A program made the position numbers and the translations under genes. This document shows positions 7,353 through 14,556 of a DNA stretch of 24,354 nucleotides, one piece after another. Position 1 is the stretch's first letter, and every line of letters begins with the position of its first letter. Source of the DNA: Anaerolineae bacterium. GTDB taxonomy: Bacteria > Chloroflexota > Anaerolineae > B4-G1. The notes under the pieces are model-generated. The model did no database searches. It was not told where the DNA came from and worked only from the letters and a program-made list of their open reading frames with translations. The DNA is taken from NCBI GenBank assembly GCA_030612185.1, contig JAUWOI010000007.1:1-24354 (forward strand). Direction: 5' to 3'.

Positions 7353-8150
7353 ATGATTACAAGTGTGCGCTTTCAACCTAGAGGCAGGGCCTACCACTTC
7401 GACGCCAGCGATCACCAGGGTCTGCGACCAGGCGACTTTGTCCTCGTCGAGACGGCACGTGGTCAGCAGTTGGGAGAGGTGGTCAGCGTGCGGCCTCTGC
7501 ACGAGGGCGAGGGTGATGAAGGTCTCAAACCGGTACAGCGGCGGGCCACCGGCCGCGACCTGGCACTGCGCCAGCAGTGGCAGCAAAAGGAGGCAGAAAC
7601 GCTAGTCGCCGCTCGCGAGGCGGCGACGCAGTTGGGCCTACCCGTCAAGATCGTCACCGCCGAATACACCTTTGACGGCCAGCGACTGACGCTGCTTTAC
7701 GCGAGCGAGGAGAAGAAGGTGAACCTCGACAAGTTACGGCAGCGGCTGCAGCATACACTGTCCGTCCACGTTGACCTGCGGCGAATCGGCCCGCGAGACC
7801 AGGCGAAACTGATGGGCGGCTACGGCACTTGTGGCGAGCCGCGCTGTTGTTCCCGCTTCCTTGCTGAGTTCAGTCCTGTCTCCATCAAAATGGCCAAGAT
7901 GCAGGGGGTATCGCTCAATCCCTCGGAAATCACGGGAATGTGTGGGCGGTTGCGTTGCTGCCTGGTCTACGAACATGAACAGTACGAGGAAGCGTGTAAG
8001 ATGATGCCCCGGCGCAAGAAGCGCGTGCGAACGGTTCATGGCGAGGGGAAGGTAGTGGGCCTGCTGCCGTTGAAGGGGATCGTCATTGTCCAGGTCGAAG
8101 ACCGGCGACTGGAGGTGCCAGTTGAAGAGGTGGAGCCGATTTCGACATAG
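7353..8150 (+). CDS. PSP1 domain protein, RicT/YaaT type
   Basis: A 265-residue cytoplasmic protein. The PSP1 C-terminal domain is recognised by two cysteine motifs, GTCGEPRCCS (C160, C165, C166) and GMCGRLRCCL (C197, C202, C203), and by the N-terminal GDFVLVETARGQQLGEVV. In Bacillus subtilis RicT (YaaT) belongs to the Ric complex, which carries iron-sulfur clusters and affects RNA processing; elsewhere the role is little known. The length fits the family (about 260-290). ATG 7353 is used; an ATG at 7327 runs into a stop, and there is only a weak ribosome-binding site. It has its own promoter and a strong downstream hairpin, so it appears monocistronic. No other sporulation-type gene is near. 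Confidence 0.85.
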   Translation: MITSVRFQPRGRAYHFDASDHQGLRPGDFVLVETARGQQLGEVVSVRPLHEGEGDEGLKPVQRRATGRDLALRQQWQQKEAETLVAAREAATQLGLPVKIVTAEYTFDGQRLTLLYASEEKKVNLDKLRQRLQHTLSVHVDLRRIGPRDQAKLMGGYGTCGEPRCCSRFLAEFSPVSIKMAKMQGVSLNPSEITGMCGRLRCCLVYEHEQYEEACKMMPRRKKRVRTVHGEGKVVGLLPLKGIVIVQVEDRRLEVPVEEVEPIST

Positions 8151-8167
8151 CATCCAGCAAGTGGGAG

Positions 8168-8218
8168 AGATCAAGACTCGTGGCCACGCTCACTGGCGAG
8201 CGTGGCTTTATCTTGATT
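8168..8218. terminator. Rho-independent terminator after the RicT-type gene
   Basis: GCCACGCTC (8183-8191) pairs perfectly with GAGCGTGGC (8198-8206), followed by TTTATCTT. The flanks TCAAGA (8171-8176) and TCTTGA (8211-8216) pair as well, extending the stem across an internal loop. The near-symmetrical flanks mean it could also act in the other direction. Confidence 0.75.
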
Positions 8219-8228
8219 CTCTCGTTAG

Positions 8229-8279
8229 ATACATCACTTTATATCATCTAATGTATTACGCTTGACATCTGATGTATTA
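8229..8279. promoter_or_regulatory. Repeated operator-like sites upstream of the GntR gene
   Basis: CATCTAATGTATTA (8245-8258) and CATCTGATGTATTA (8266-8279) are direct repeats differing at one base and exactly 21 bp apart, two turns of the helix. A third, inverted core ATACATCA (8229-8236) lies upstream. The second copy overlaps the -35 box and spacer of the promoter. The layout suits cooperative binding, probably by the GntR protein itself. Confidence 0.6.
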
Positions 8280-8290
8280 TGTGATATAAT
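8262..8290 (+). promoter_or_regulatory. Perfect consensus sigma70-type promoter
   Basis: TTGACA (8262-8267) and TATAAT (8285-8290) are both exact consensus hexamers with a 17-base spacer, 66 bases before the GntR start codon. The surrounding 70 bases are clearly AT-rich compared with the rest of the window. Such a strong promoter normally needs a repressor, in line with the repeats laid over it. Confidence 0.88.
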
Positions 8291-8356
8291 CATCTTTGGT
8301 TAGAGCCTCGCGGTATATGTGCCCCACGTCTGTGGGCCTAGCACGGAGTTGCTCCG

Positions 8357-9037
8357 ATGCCTCGTTCGAAACCAGGTGATACTTCAAAGAATCTGATCTA
8401 CAAGGACCTTCGTCGTTCCATCGGCGCGGGGCATCGCAAGCCGGGCGAGAGGCTGGACCTGGATGAACTGGCCAAAATCTACGGTACCAGCATCACGCCG
8501 GTGCGCGACGCGCTCCAGATGCTCAGCCAGGAAGGGTTGGTAACGATCAAGCCCCGCTCCGGTTACTTCGTCACCCACTTCACTCTGAAGCAATTGCGCG
8601 ACATGCTTGAACTGCGCGACATCCTCGAAGTGGCCTCTATCGAACGAGCCGTGTCCCGGATCACCGAGGAGCAACTCGAGCAACTCGAACACGTCCACGC
8701 TGGCTACACTGGCGAGGACGATGAAGCCTACATCCGTTACATGAGCGAGAACCGGACTTTTCACTGTCTGATCGCCGAGGCGTCGGGTAACCACGAATTG
8801 GCGGAGATGTTGGGCCGCCTGCACGATCGGTTGATCCGTTTTATGGTTCTGTGCCGTGTTGGCGAGACGTTAGAGCGCAGGCACGCACTCGTCATCGAGG
8901 CGTTGCGCACCCGCGATGTTGCAGCAGCCCGCCAGGCAATGCTCAATGAAGTCAACGAAACCCGCGAGACCATTCTGGAGCGCGTTATCCAGGAAGAAGG
9001 CGCTTTCTGGCGTCTGGGCAACCGGGCTTCAGAGTAA
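8357..9037 (+). CDS. GntR family regulator, FCD (FadR-like) subgroup
   Basis: A 226-residue transcription factor. The start at ATG 8357 has GGAG (8345-8348) eight bases upstream. The N-terminal winged helix (about 10-75) shows the GntR pattern GERLDLDELAKIYGTSITPVRDALQML...GLVTIKPRSGYFV. The rest is a helical FCD ligand-binding domain with ELRDILEVASIERA, the histidine of NRTFHCLIAEASGN and a later histidine in RRHALVIEAL, residues that often bind metal in this group. Such proteins usually repress catabolic operons until an organic acid or related metabolite binds. It is the first gene behind the strong promoter and precedes the transport and methyltransferase genes in the same direction, so it is the likely controller of the locus. 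Confidence 0.9.
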   Translation: MPRSKPGDTSKNLIYKDLRRSIGAGHRKPGERLDLDELAKIYGTSITPVRDALQMLSQEGLVTIKPRSGYFVTHFTLKQLRDMLELRDILEVASIERAVSRITEEQLEQLEHVHAGYTGEDDEAYIRYMSENRTFHCLIAEASGNHELAEMLGRLHDRLIRFMVLCRVGETLERRHALVIEALRTRDVAAARQAMLNEVNETRETILERVIQEEGAFWRLGNRASE

Positions 9038-9098
9038 CCGACTCTCGGTGATGGGTCGTTGCGACGCCTTGTTTGATAACTGATTATGGAGGATCTGC

Positions 9099-9800
9099 AT
9101 GATCTGCTACGTAGACATCGAACACGAAAGGGTACTTCAGGATCCAAAGAAAAGGCCCGAACTCCTCGCACGCCGTATGGAGGTCAAGCTGAGGCTGGAG
9201 GAAATCTCCGACCAGGCCTGTCTGCTACAACGTTATCCACGTGTCACCCGCCAACGGCTCAAGGAGTGGGGCATCCAGGCCCTGATCATCAGCGGCTGTG
9301 GGGCAGACTGGTCGGAGTACAACGAGACGGACCTGGCCGAAATGTACCGCATCATCCGGGCCGCTGACCTGCCGCTCCTCGGCCTCTGCGGTGGTCATCA
9401 ACTGATCGCCATGGCCTATGGAACTCCCCTCGGCACCCTGCGACGGCTGGAGGAAGGAGAGGAAGACGTTTGTCCGGGTCTCGGTCCGGGCTATTACAAG
9501 GAATGGGACTTTACGCCGGTGCGCGTTCTCAAGGCGGACCCTATCTTTGAGGGGTTGGGAGAGGAGCCGGTGTTCCTCGAGGCGCACTACTGGGAAGTGA
9601 AAGAAGTGCCGCCTGGCTTTGAGTTGCTGGCGTCCACCGACGTGTGCCGGATCCAGGCCTTCAGACGCACCGGCGCGTTGGTCTACGGGACTCAGTTCCA
9701 CCCCGAGTATTACTATCTCTCGGAGGAGGAGGAAACATTGCACTACGACGGCCGCCAGTTTCTGGCCAATTTCTTCAAGTTGGCCGGTATTCTAAGATGA
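9099..9800 (+). CDS. Stand-alone class I glutamine amidotransferase domain protein
   Basis: A 233-residue protein with the class I amidotransferase fold. The nucleophile is C97 in GLCGGHQ and the other triad residues are H201 and E203 in GTQFHPEYY. GGAGG (9088-9092) lies six bases before ATG 9099. In most enzymes of this fold the domain releases ammonia from glutamine for a partner synthase; other members hydrolyse gamma-glutamyl bonds. No synthase partner is encoded here, so a hydrolytic role on a gamma-glutamyl or other amide compound is possible but unproven. It lies between the GntR regulator and the binding protein of an ABC importer, which favours a catabolic role. Three GATAA units start at its stop codon. 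Confidence 0.8.
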   Translation: MICYVDIEHERVLQDPKKRPELLARRMEVKLRLEEISDQACLLQRYPRVTRQRLKEWGIQALIISGCGADWSEYNETDLAEMYRIIRAADLPLLGLCGGHQLIAMAYGTPLGTLRRLEEGEEDVCPGLGPGYYKEWDFTPVRVLKADPIFEGLGEEPVFLEAHYWEVKEVPPGFELLASTDVCRIQAFRRTGALVYGTQFHPEYYYLSEEEETLHYDGRQFLANFFKLAGILR

Positions 9801-9813
9801 TAAGATAAGATAA
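9799..9813 (+). repeat. GATAA x3 at the stop codon of the amidotransferase gene
   Basis: Three perfect GATAA pentamers follow directly, the first overlapping the TGA stop (9798-9800). They supply further stop codons. This is the shortest of the simple arrays found at gene ends in this window. Confidence 0.6.
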
Positions 9814-9823
9814 CCTGTGGACC

Positions 9824-9947
9824 CGAGATTTCTCGGAAAAGGGTAGTAGCCCAACCGCGTTGGGCGTTGTTAGCCCAAGACGGCCAATACGATTGGCCTG
9901 CTACCCATTAGCAAGGGCTCCTGTGCGACTTTCCGAGAGATCTCTGG
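9824..9947 (-). repeat. Palindrome-bearing repeat element, copy 2
   Basis: This is the reverse complement of the element at 248-430, with one palindrome unit instead of three. Palindromes lie at 9849-9865 (GCCCAAC cgc GTTGGGC) and 9882-9898 (GGCCAAT acg ATTGGCC). The ends are imperfect inverted repeats: AGATTTCTCGGAAA on the left and, as reverse complement, AGATCTCTCGGAAA on the right. It fills the gap between the amidotransferase gene and the binding-protein gene and may affect transcript reading or stability there. No transposase is encoded. Confidence 0.78.
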
Positions 9948-10036
9948 CCCCGTGAAAGGGGGTGATGTCTGGAGAAACCTTTGACCTCGGTGTTTATCGA
10001 ACGGACGAATTCAGAATCAGAATAAGGAGGCATGAA

Positions 10037-11707
10037 GTGAACGAGAGAATCCCTGAACTGCAAGACCAACTGCGCCAGGGCAAGATGAGCCGGCGGGAGT
10101 TCTTACGCTATGCGACTCTGCTAGGCGTGTCCCTGGGCGCGGCCCAGGTGCTTGCTTCTTGCGCCCCGGCCACGCCAGAGCCGACGGAAGAGCCAGCGGC
10201 AGCGCCGACAGCAGTACCGACGACGCCCCCCCCGGCCGGCCCCAAGCGCGGCGGCACGATCCGCATCGGTGAGGGTGTGATGGGCATAGATCACCCGGCC
10301 CGCTTCTCCTGGATAGCGGCGGCCAAGCCGATGTGCAACGTACTCGAGTACCTGACGGTGACTGACGAGAACAACGTCACCACCCCCCTCTTGCTGGAAA
10401 AGTGGGAGACCAGCGACGATCTCAAGACCTGGACTCTCCACGTACGCCAGGGGGTCAAGTTCAACAACGGCACCGATTTTACGGCGGACGACGTCGTCTT
10501 CACCATGAAAGAATGGCTGAACCCCGACGTGGGCTCCTCTGTCCTGGGCCTGATGAGTTACCTCAGTCCAGACAACATCGAAAAGATAGATGATCACACG
10601 GTCAAACTGCACCTGGACTCGGCTCAGATTGCCGTGCCGGAGCACCTGTATCACTACCCGTCGTTGGTGCTGGACCATCGCACCTTCGAAGGCGACATCC
10701 TCAAAGCGCCCGTGGGCACCGGCCCGTACACGCTGGAGGAATGGGCCGTCGGCGAGCGAGTGATGCTCAAGCGGCGGGAGGATTACTGGCAGAACGGCGA
10801 GGATGGCAAGCCGCTGCCTTACCTGGACGAGATGGTGTTCGTTGACCTGGGCGAGGAAGTAACCGCTTATCTCTCCGCCCTCAAGGGTGGGCAGATAGAC
10901 CTGATCGATCCAGACGCCGCCGGTTACCAGGCGATCAAGGACGATCCCGACCTGACCATTCTCCCCATCACCACCGGCTCGACCCGGGTGCTGCGCATGA
11001 GAGTGGACAAGGAACCGTGGACCGACGAGAAGGTGCGCCTGGCCCTCAAACTGTGCCAGAACCGTGACAAGATTCTCGGTCTGGCCTACTTTGGCGAAGG
11101 CTTGCTCGGCCAGGATACTCACGTCGCGCCGGTCATCCCGGCCTACTGTGAGGTAGAGACGCCCAAGTACGACCCGGATAGGGCCAAGGCTTTGCTGGCC
11201 GAGGCCGGATACCCGGACGGCGTCGACGTCACCCTGACCTTCGGCGGCGACTCCATGGATGTCTCCAACGCGGAGACGCTCAAGGCCGACGCCGAACCGG
11301 CCGGCATCAGGATCACCCTGAACCCGGTGCCCATGTCCTCCTACTGGGATCAATGGACCGAGATAGACCTGGGCATCACCTCGTGGGTGCACCGCCCAAT
11401 GGCCGTGATGACCTTGCCTCTGGCTTACGGTGCCGACGCCGACGGCGCTCCAGCGCCCTGGAACGAGACCCGCTGGGTGGACACGGAGTTCCTGGATCTA
11501 CTCGAGCAGGCCCAGGGCACCCTGGACGTGGATGATCGCCGGGCGCTCATGTGCAAGATGGAGACAATCCAGCAGGAGCGCGGTTCCATCGGCATCCCCT
11601 ACTGGCAGAACGTGTGGCGGGTCGTGACCAAGAAATTCAAGAACGTCAAGCCTCACCCCACTGGCTACCTCCTGTTTAATGAGGTGTGGTACGATCCAGA
11701 AGCCTAA
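10037..11707 (+). CDS. Tat-exported solute-binding lipoprotein (family 5, peptide type)
   Basis: The extracytoplasmic receptor of an ABC importer of the dipeptide/oligopeptide/nickel family, 556 residues. GTG 10037 is chosen because AAGGAGG (10024-10030) lies six bases before it; an in-frame ATG at 9965 would add 24 residues. The signal has twin arginines in SRREFL (R19, R20), a hydrophobic stretch, and a lipobox LASC with C42, followed by a Pro/Ala/Thr-rich linker. This predicts export folded by the Tat system and anchoring by lipid. The mature part shows the family-5 signature ([21 protein letters not shown] and TADDVVF). Known ligands of the family include peptides, nickel, opines, betaines and sugars, so the ligand is open; nearby methyltransferases suggest an N-methyl compound. 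It starts the transporter operon, followed by strong hairpins and then the permease. Confidence 0.9.
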   Translation: MNERIPELQDQLRQGKMSRREFLRYATLLGVSLGAAQVLASCAPATPEPTEEPAAAPTAVPTTPPPAGPKRGGTIRIGEGVMGIDHPARFSWIAAAKPMCNVLEYLTVTDENNVTTPLLLEKWETSDDLKTWTLHVRQGVKFNNGTDFTADDVVFTMKEWLNPDVGSSVLGLMSYLSPDNIEKIDDHTVKLHLDSAQIAVPEHLYHYPSLVLDHRTFEGDILKAPVGTGPYTLEEWAVGERVMLKRREDYWQNGEDGKPLPYLDEMVFVDLGEEVTAYLSALKGGQIDLIDPDAAGYQAIKDDPDLTILPITTGSTRVLRMRVDKEPWTDEKVRLALKLCQNRDKILGLAYFGEGLLGQDTHVAPVIPAYCEVETPKYDPDRAKALLAEAGYPDGVDVTLTFGGDSMDVSNAETLKADAEPAGIRITLNPVPMSSYWDQWTEIDLGITSWVHRPMAVMTLPLAYGADADGAPAPWNETRWVDTEFLDLLEQAQGTLDVDDRRALMCKMETIQQERGSIGIPYWQNVWRVVTKKFKNVKPHPTGYLLFNEVWYDPEA

Positions 11708-11740
11708 AGAAACCGGGTTTTTTGGAAAAACTCAGTTTCT
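11708..11740. repeat. Imperfect hairpin after the binding-protein gene
   Basis: AGAAAC (11708-11713) pairs with GTTTCT (11735-11740), and inside it GTTTTT pairs with AAAAAC. The element starts at the fourth base after the stop codon. Its AGAAACCGGGTTT motif looks like a dispersed repeat of the sort seen in some bacterial genomes, though only one copy is in this window. Confidence 0.55.
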
Positions 11741-11782
11741 GGGAGGGGCGGTCACGATTTTGGCCCGTGGCCGGCCCCTCCC
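11741..11782 (+). terminator. Strong intercistronic hairpin between binding protein and permease
   Basis: GGGAGGGGC (11741-11749) pairs with GCCCCTCCC (11774-11782), and the stem goes on inside with GGTCACG against CGTGGCC, giving about 16 pairs with one bulge. No T-run follows. In importer operons such a hairpin usually protects the upstream message or lowers reading into the permease genes, so that binding protein is made in excess; that role is inferred here. Confidence 0.6.
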
Positions 11783-11806
11783 GATAAAAGTAAATAAGGA
11801 GGGGCT

Positions 11807-13114
11807 ATGGCTAAATTTATCTTGCGACGTCTGGTATTTATGCTTCTAACTATGCTCATCGTCTCCATAGCCATCTTTCTGGTCTCCGAAGTCGCGCCAG
11901 GCGACGTCGCCCGGCATTTGCTCGGCCAGTTCGCCACGCCGGAGCAGGTGGAGTCCTTTCGAGAACAGTTGGGCCTGAACCAACCTCTGTACGTTCGATA
12001 CATCAGTTGGTTAATCGGCAGCGACTGGCGGGCCAGTGCGAAAGTGGGCCTGCCCCTGCGGCGCATAAAAACGCCCAAGACCGACTTTTACGAGTGGTGG
12101 GCCCAGGAACCAGATGGCACCCTGATACGCTGGAAAATGGAGGGCGAGGACATGATCGCCATGCGCCTCCAGCCGGACGGCACGACGGTCGAATCTATTG
12201 ACAACGACCGCTGGCAGACGGACGAAGAGGGCGTCAGCACCTTCTGGGGAGTGGACCACCTCAATCACGCCGTCATGTGGGTAAAGGGCGGTGATGAGGC
12301 CTTCTGGATGAAATCGAAAGGGGCCGGCTGGTGGGTGGAACAGAAGGGCGGCGCCAGCAAGTATATCCCCCTGCAGCGCGGCCTGCTGCGCGGCGATCCG
12401 GGCGAATCCACGCAGACCCGCCAGCCTGTTGCCGACACGATAGTCCGGCGGGTGCGGAACTCGGCCATCCTGGCCGGCATTGCCTTCGCGATCGTCATGC
12501 CCCTGGCCCTCGTGTTGGGACTGATCGCTGGCATCAACGAGGGCAAAGCGATTGACCGCATTCTTTCCATCGGCGGCCTGGTGACCACTGCCACCCCCAA
12601 CTTTGCCACCGGCGTCTTTCTGATCCTGATCTTCGCCTACTGGCTGGAAGTGCTACCCGGAGCGACAGTGTTCGTCAGCGACAAGGCCATCTTTGAAAAC
12701 CCCAAGATGCTGATCCTGCCGGTCGCAACCCTGACGCTGATCGAACTCGGCTATATATTGCGCATTACCCGGGCCAGCATGGTTGAGGTGATGGGCAGTG
12801 GCTACATCCGCACGGCCGTCCTCAAGGGATTGCCCTACCCGCGCATCATCTTCAAGCACGCGGTACGCAATGCTCTGATGGCGCCGATCACCGTGATTAT
12901 GCTGCACGTCAACTGGCTGATGGGCGGGATCGTGGTCGTGGAAGCGATTTTCGGCTTCCCCGGCCTGGGGATGTACTTGCTCAGTGCGGCGATGTACAAG
13001 GACGTTTTCGCCATCGAGGCCGGGGCGATGGTGATGGTGGTACTGGCCGTGGGAACGCAGTTGATAGCCGACATCATTTATACGTTCCTGAACCCCCGCA
13101 TCCGGTACGCGTAA
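11807..13114 (+). CDS. ABC transporter permease, DppB type, with large external insertion
   Basis: Membrane permease of the peptide-type importer, 435 residues; DppB proteins usually have 300-340. The N-terminal segment (MAKFILRRLVFMLLTMLIVS...) is transmembrane helix 1, and GDVARHLLG...LGLNQPLYVRYISWL is the usual start of the first external loop. The loop is interrupted at about residue 71 and resumes at 191 (RGLLRGDPGES). The 120-residue insert carries nine tryptophans (W97, W98, W109, W136, W147, W158, W167, W175, W176). The remainder is normal: helices, the EAA-like loop around LKGLPYPRIIFKHAVRNAL, and FGFPGLGMYLL near the end. AAGGAGGGG precedes ATG 11807. The partner is the DppC-type permease that follows. 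The insert should face outside, where it could touch the binding protein or substrate. Confidence 0.88.
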   Translation: MAKFILRRLVFMLLTMLIVSIAIFLVSEVAPGDVARHLLGQFATPEQVESFREQLGLNQPLYVRYISWLIGSDWRASAKVGLPLRRIKTPKTDFYEWWAQEPDGTLIRWKMEGEDMIAMRLQPDGTTVESIDNDRWQTDEEGVSTFWGVDHLNHAVMWVKGGDEAFWMKSKGAGWWVEQKGGASKYIPLQRGLLRGDPGESTQTRQPVADTIVRRVRNSAILAGIAFAIVMPLALVLGLIAGINEGKAIDRILSIGGLVTTATPNFATGVFLILIFAYWLEVLPGATVFVSDKAIFENPKMLILPVATLTLIELGYILRITRASMVEVMGSGYIRTAVLKGLPYPRIIFKHAVRNALMAPITVIMLHVNWLMGGIVVVEAIFGFPGLGMYLLSAAMYKDVFAIEAGAMVMVVLAVGTQLIADIIYTFLNPRIRYA

Positions 13115-13149
13115 CGTGAAGCGTGAAACGTGAGACGTGAAACGTGATT
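13112..13149 (+). repeat. CGTGAAA heptamer array after the DppB-type gene
   Basis: Five heptamers of CGTGAAA type (CGTGAAG, CGTGAAA, CGTGAGA, CGTGAAA, CGTGATT) run from 13115 directly after the TAA stop. They fill half the gap before the next permease. The phase of the array continues the bases of the stop codon (AACGTGA). Confidence 0.7.
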
Positions 13150-13193
13150 GGCTATTCACACATTCTGCCTCTGGAGCTAAAAGGGAGTAAGTT

Positions 13194-14081
13194 ATGACTG
13201 TAAGCGAACGAGCCAGGCCTTCCGCTGCCGCTCGCCCATCATTTTGGCAACGGTTGGGAGAAGCGATGTCTCCTATCCTGCGTTCCAAAGTGGCGCTCGT
13301 CGGATTGGGCATCGTCGTCTTTTGGGTGCTGGTGGCAATTTTCGCGCCCCTCCTCACGCCCTACGATCCGGTGCAGGATCAGGACTGGATGGCCGCAAAT
13401 CAGGGCCCGTCGGCGGCGCACCCGTTGGGTACAGACGACCTGGGACGAGACCTCTGGTCGCGTCTGATCTACGGCGCGCGCACCATCTTGGTACTGGCCC
13501 CTGTGTCAGTGCTGTGTTCCCTGCTCGTCGGTTCCACGTTGGGACTGATGGCCGGCTACCTGGGCGGGATCGTAGACGAGGTGGTGATGCGCATTCTCGA
13601 TGCCATGATGTCCTTTCCCACCATCCTGCTCTTTCTCATCATCATCGCTGCCATAGGAGCATCACCCACGAACGTCGTCATCGCCATCACGATCGGCGGC
13701 GCGCCCGGAATCGCCCGGTTGGTGCGCAGCCTGGCTATGGACATCTGCACCCGCGATTACATCGCTGCCGCCGAGCTGCGGGGCGAGAGCACTCTCTATA
13801 CCATGTTCGTGGAGATCTTGCCTAATGCCCGTGGCCCGATCATCGTGGACGCCATGCTGCGCATGGGCTACGCCGTCTTTTCCATCGGTACGCTGGGCTT
13901 CCTGGGACTGGGCCTGCCACCCCCATCGCCCGACTGGGGCAGCATGGTCGCGCGCGGGCGACTCTACATCTGGAACAACCCCTGGGCCGTCCTGTGGCCG
14001 GCGCTGGCCATCTCCTCCCTGGTAGTGGGGCTCAATATCTTTGCCGATGGGCTGCGCGAGGAGACGATGAGGTATCAGTAG
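13194..14081 (+). CDS. ABC transporter permease, DppC type
   Basis: Second membrane permease of the importer, 295 residues, of normal length for DppC/OppC. It has an N-terminal cytoplasmic segment, transmembrane helix 1 (VALVGLGIVVFWVLVAIFAPLL), the family motif HPLGTDDLGRDLWSRLIYGAR, further helices, the EAA-type loop (LAMDICTRDYIAAAELRGES) and the end motif LGFLGLGLPPPSPDWG. GGGAG stands before ATG 13194. It pairs with the preceding DppB-type protein to make the channel, and the fused ATPase beyond the inserted four-helix gene would drive it. Confidence 0.9.
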   Translation: MTVSERARPSAAARPSFWQRLGEAMSPILRSKVALVGLGIVVFWVLVAIFAPLLTPYDPVQDQDWMAANQGPSAAHPLGTDDLGRDLWSRLIYGARTILVLAPVSVLCSLLVGSTLGLMAGYLGGIVDEVVMRILDAMMSFPTILLFLIIIAAIGASPTNVVIAITIGGAPGIARLVRSLAMDICTRDYIAAAELRGESTLYTMFVEILPNARGPIIVDAMLRMGYAVFSIGTLGFLGLGLPPPSPDWGSMVARGRLYIWNNPWAVLWPALAISSLVVGLNIFADGLREETMRYQ

Positions 14082-14083
14082 CA

Positions 14084-14115
14084 AGGCTGAGGTCAAGGTT
14101 AAGGTCAAGGGTAAG
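14084..14115 (+). repeat. AGGTTA-like hexamer array, left arm
   Basis: Five hexamers of the AGGTTA type (AGGCTG, AGGTCA, AGGTTA, AGGTCA, AGGGTA) plus AG, starting two bases after the DppC stop codon. Its inverted counterpart lies at 14499-14530, with 25 of 32 positions identical. Together they bracket the four-helix-bundle gene. Confidence 0.75.
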
Positions 14116-14137
14116 GAAGAACGGAGGAGGAGCCGAG

Positions 14138-14503
14138 GTGGCTTACAGGCACTTTACAGAGATGCCGGTGTGGCAAAAAGCGCACAAAGTGGTGTTGTTG
14201 GTTTACAAGCTGACCAGTGCTTTCCCGGAATCTGAGAAGTACTCGCTGACCGGTCAGATGCGACGCGCAGCCGTGTCCATCACCAGCAACATCGCCGAGG
14301 CATTCGGCCGGCAAACGAGCAAGGACAAGGTCAGGTTTTACCTCCATGCTCGCGGTTCATGCTATGAGGTCCAGAGCCAGGGCTACGTGGCGCGCGATGT
14401 AAGCTACGTGACGCCTACAGACTTTACCGGGCTCAACCAAAATCTGGACGAAATCATCCATGATCTCAACAAGATAATAAAGACGCTGTCCACGCGCTCT
14501 TAA
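14138..14503 (+). CDS. Four-helix-bundle protein, S23/IVP family
   Basis: A 121-residue protein of the family named after proteins encoded in 23S rRNA intervening sequences. GTG 14138 is used because GGAGGAGGAG (14123-14132) stands five bases upstream and the product starts as the family does, with VAYRHFTEMPVWQKAHKVV before the typical VYKLTSAFPESEKYSLTGQMRRAAVSI and SNIAEAFGR. The longer frame from 13994 overlaps the permease gene and is unlikely. The molecular role of these proteins is not settled; a relative, Avd, assists reverse transcriptases in diversity-generating retroelements. It is out of place: it splits the importer operon between permease and ATPase, and is flanked by inverted hexamer arrays, the right one supplying its stop codon. 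That suggests insertion as a unit. Confidence 0.88.
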   Translation: MAYRHFTEMPVWQKAHKVVLLVYKLTSAFPESEKYSLTGQMRRAAVSITSNIAEAFGRQTSKDKVRFYLHARGSCYEVQSQGYVARDVSYVTPTDFTGLNQNLDEIIHDLNKIIKTLSTRS

Positions 14504-14530
14504 CCTCAACCTTAACCTCAACCTGAACCT
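14499..14530 (-). repeat. AGGTTA-like hexamer array, right arm (inverted)
   Basis: On the minus strand it reads AGGTTC, AGGTTG, AGGTTA, AGGTTG, AGGTTA plus AG. It is the inverted partner of the array at 14084-14115. The TAA stop of the four-helix-bundle gene (14501-14503) lies within it. Confidence 0.75.
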
Positions 14531-14556
14531 TAGTCCTTTAGATAAGGAGCTCACTT

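Noticed and set aside
10032..10040. Two-codon ATG-AAG-TGA leader frame before the binding-protein gene
   Set aside because: The AAGGAGG site is only one base from this ATG, too close for initiation, but well placed for the GTG start at 10037.
10121..11392. 423-codon open frame opposite the binding-protein gene
   Set aside because: It has no recognisable motif and mirrors a confident family-5 binding protein; its length follows from codon bias on the coding strand.
13994..14137. Longer form of the four-helix-bundle protein starting inside the permease gene
   Set aside because: The extra residues overlap the permease in another frame and run through the hexamer array (RLRSRLRSRV); the GTG at 14138 has an excellent ribosome-binding site and a family-typical start.
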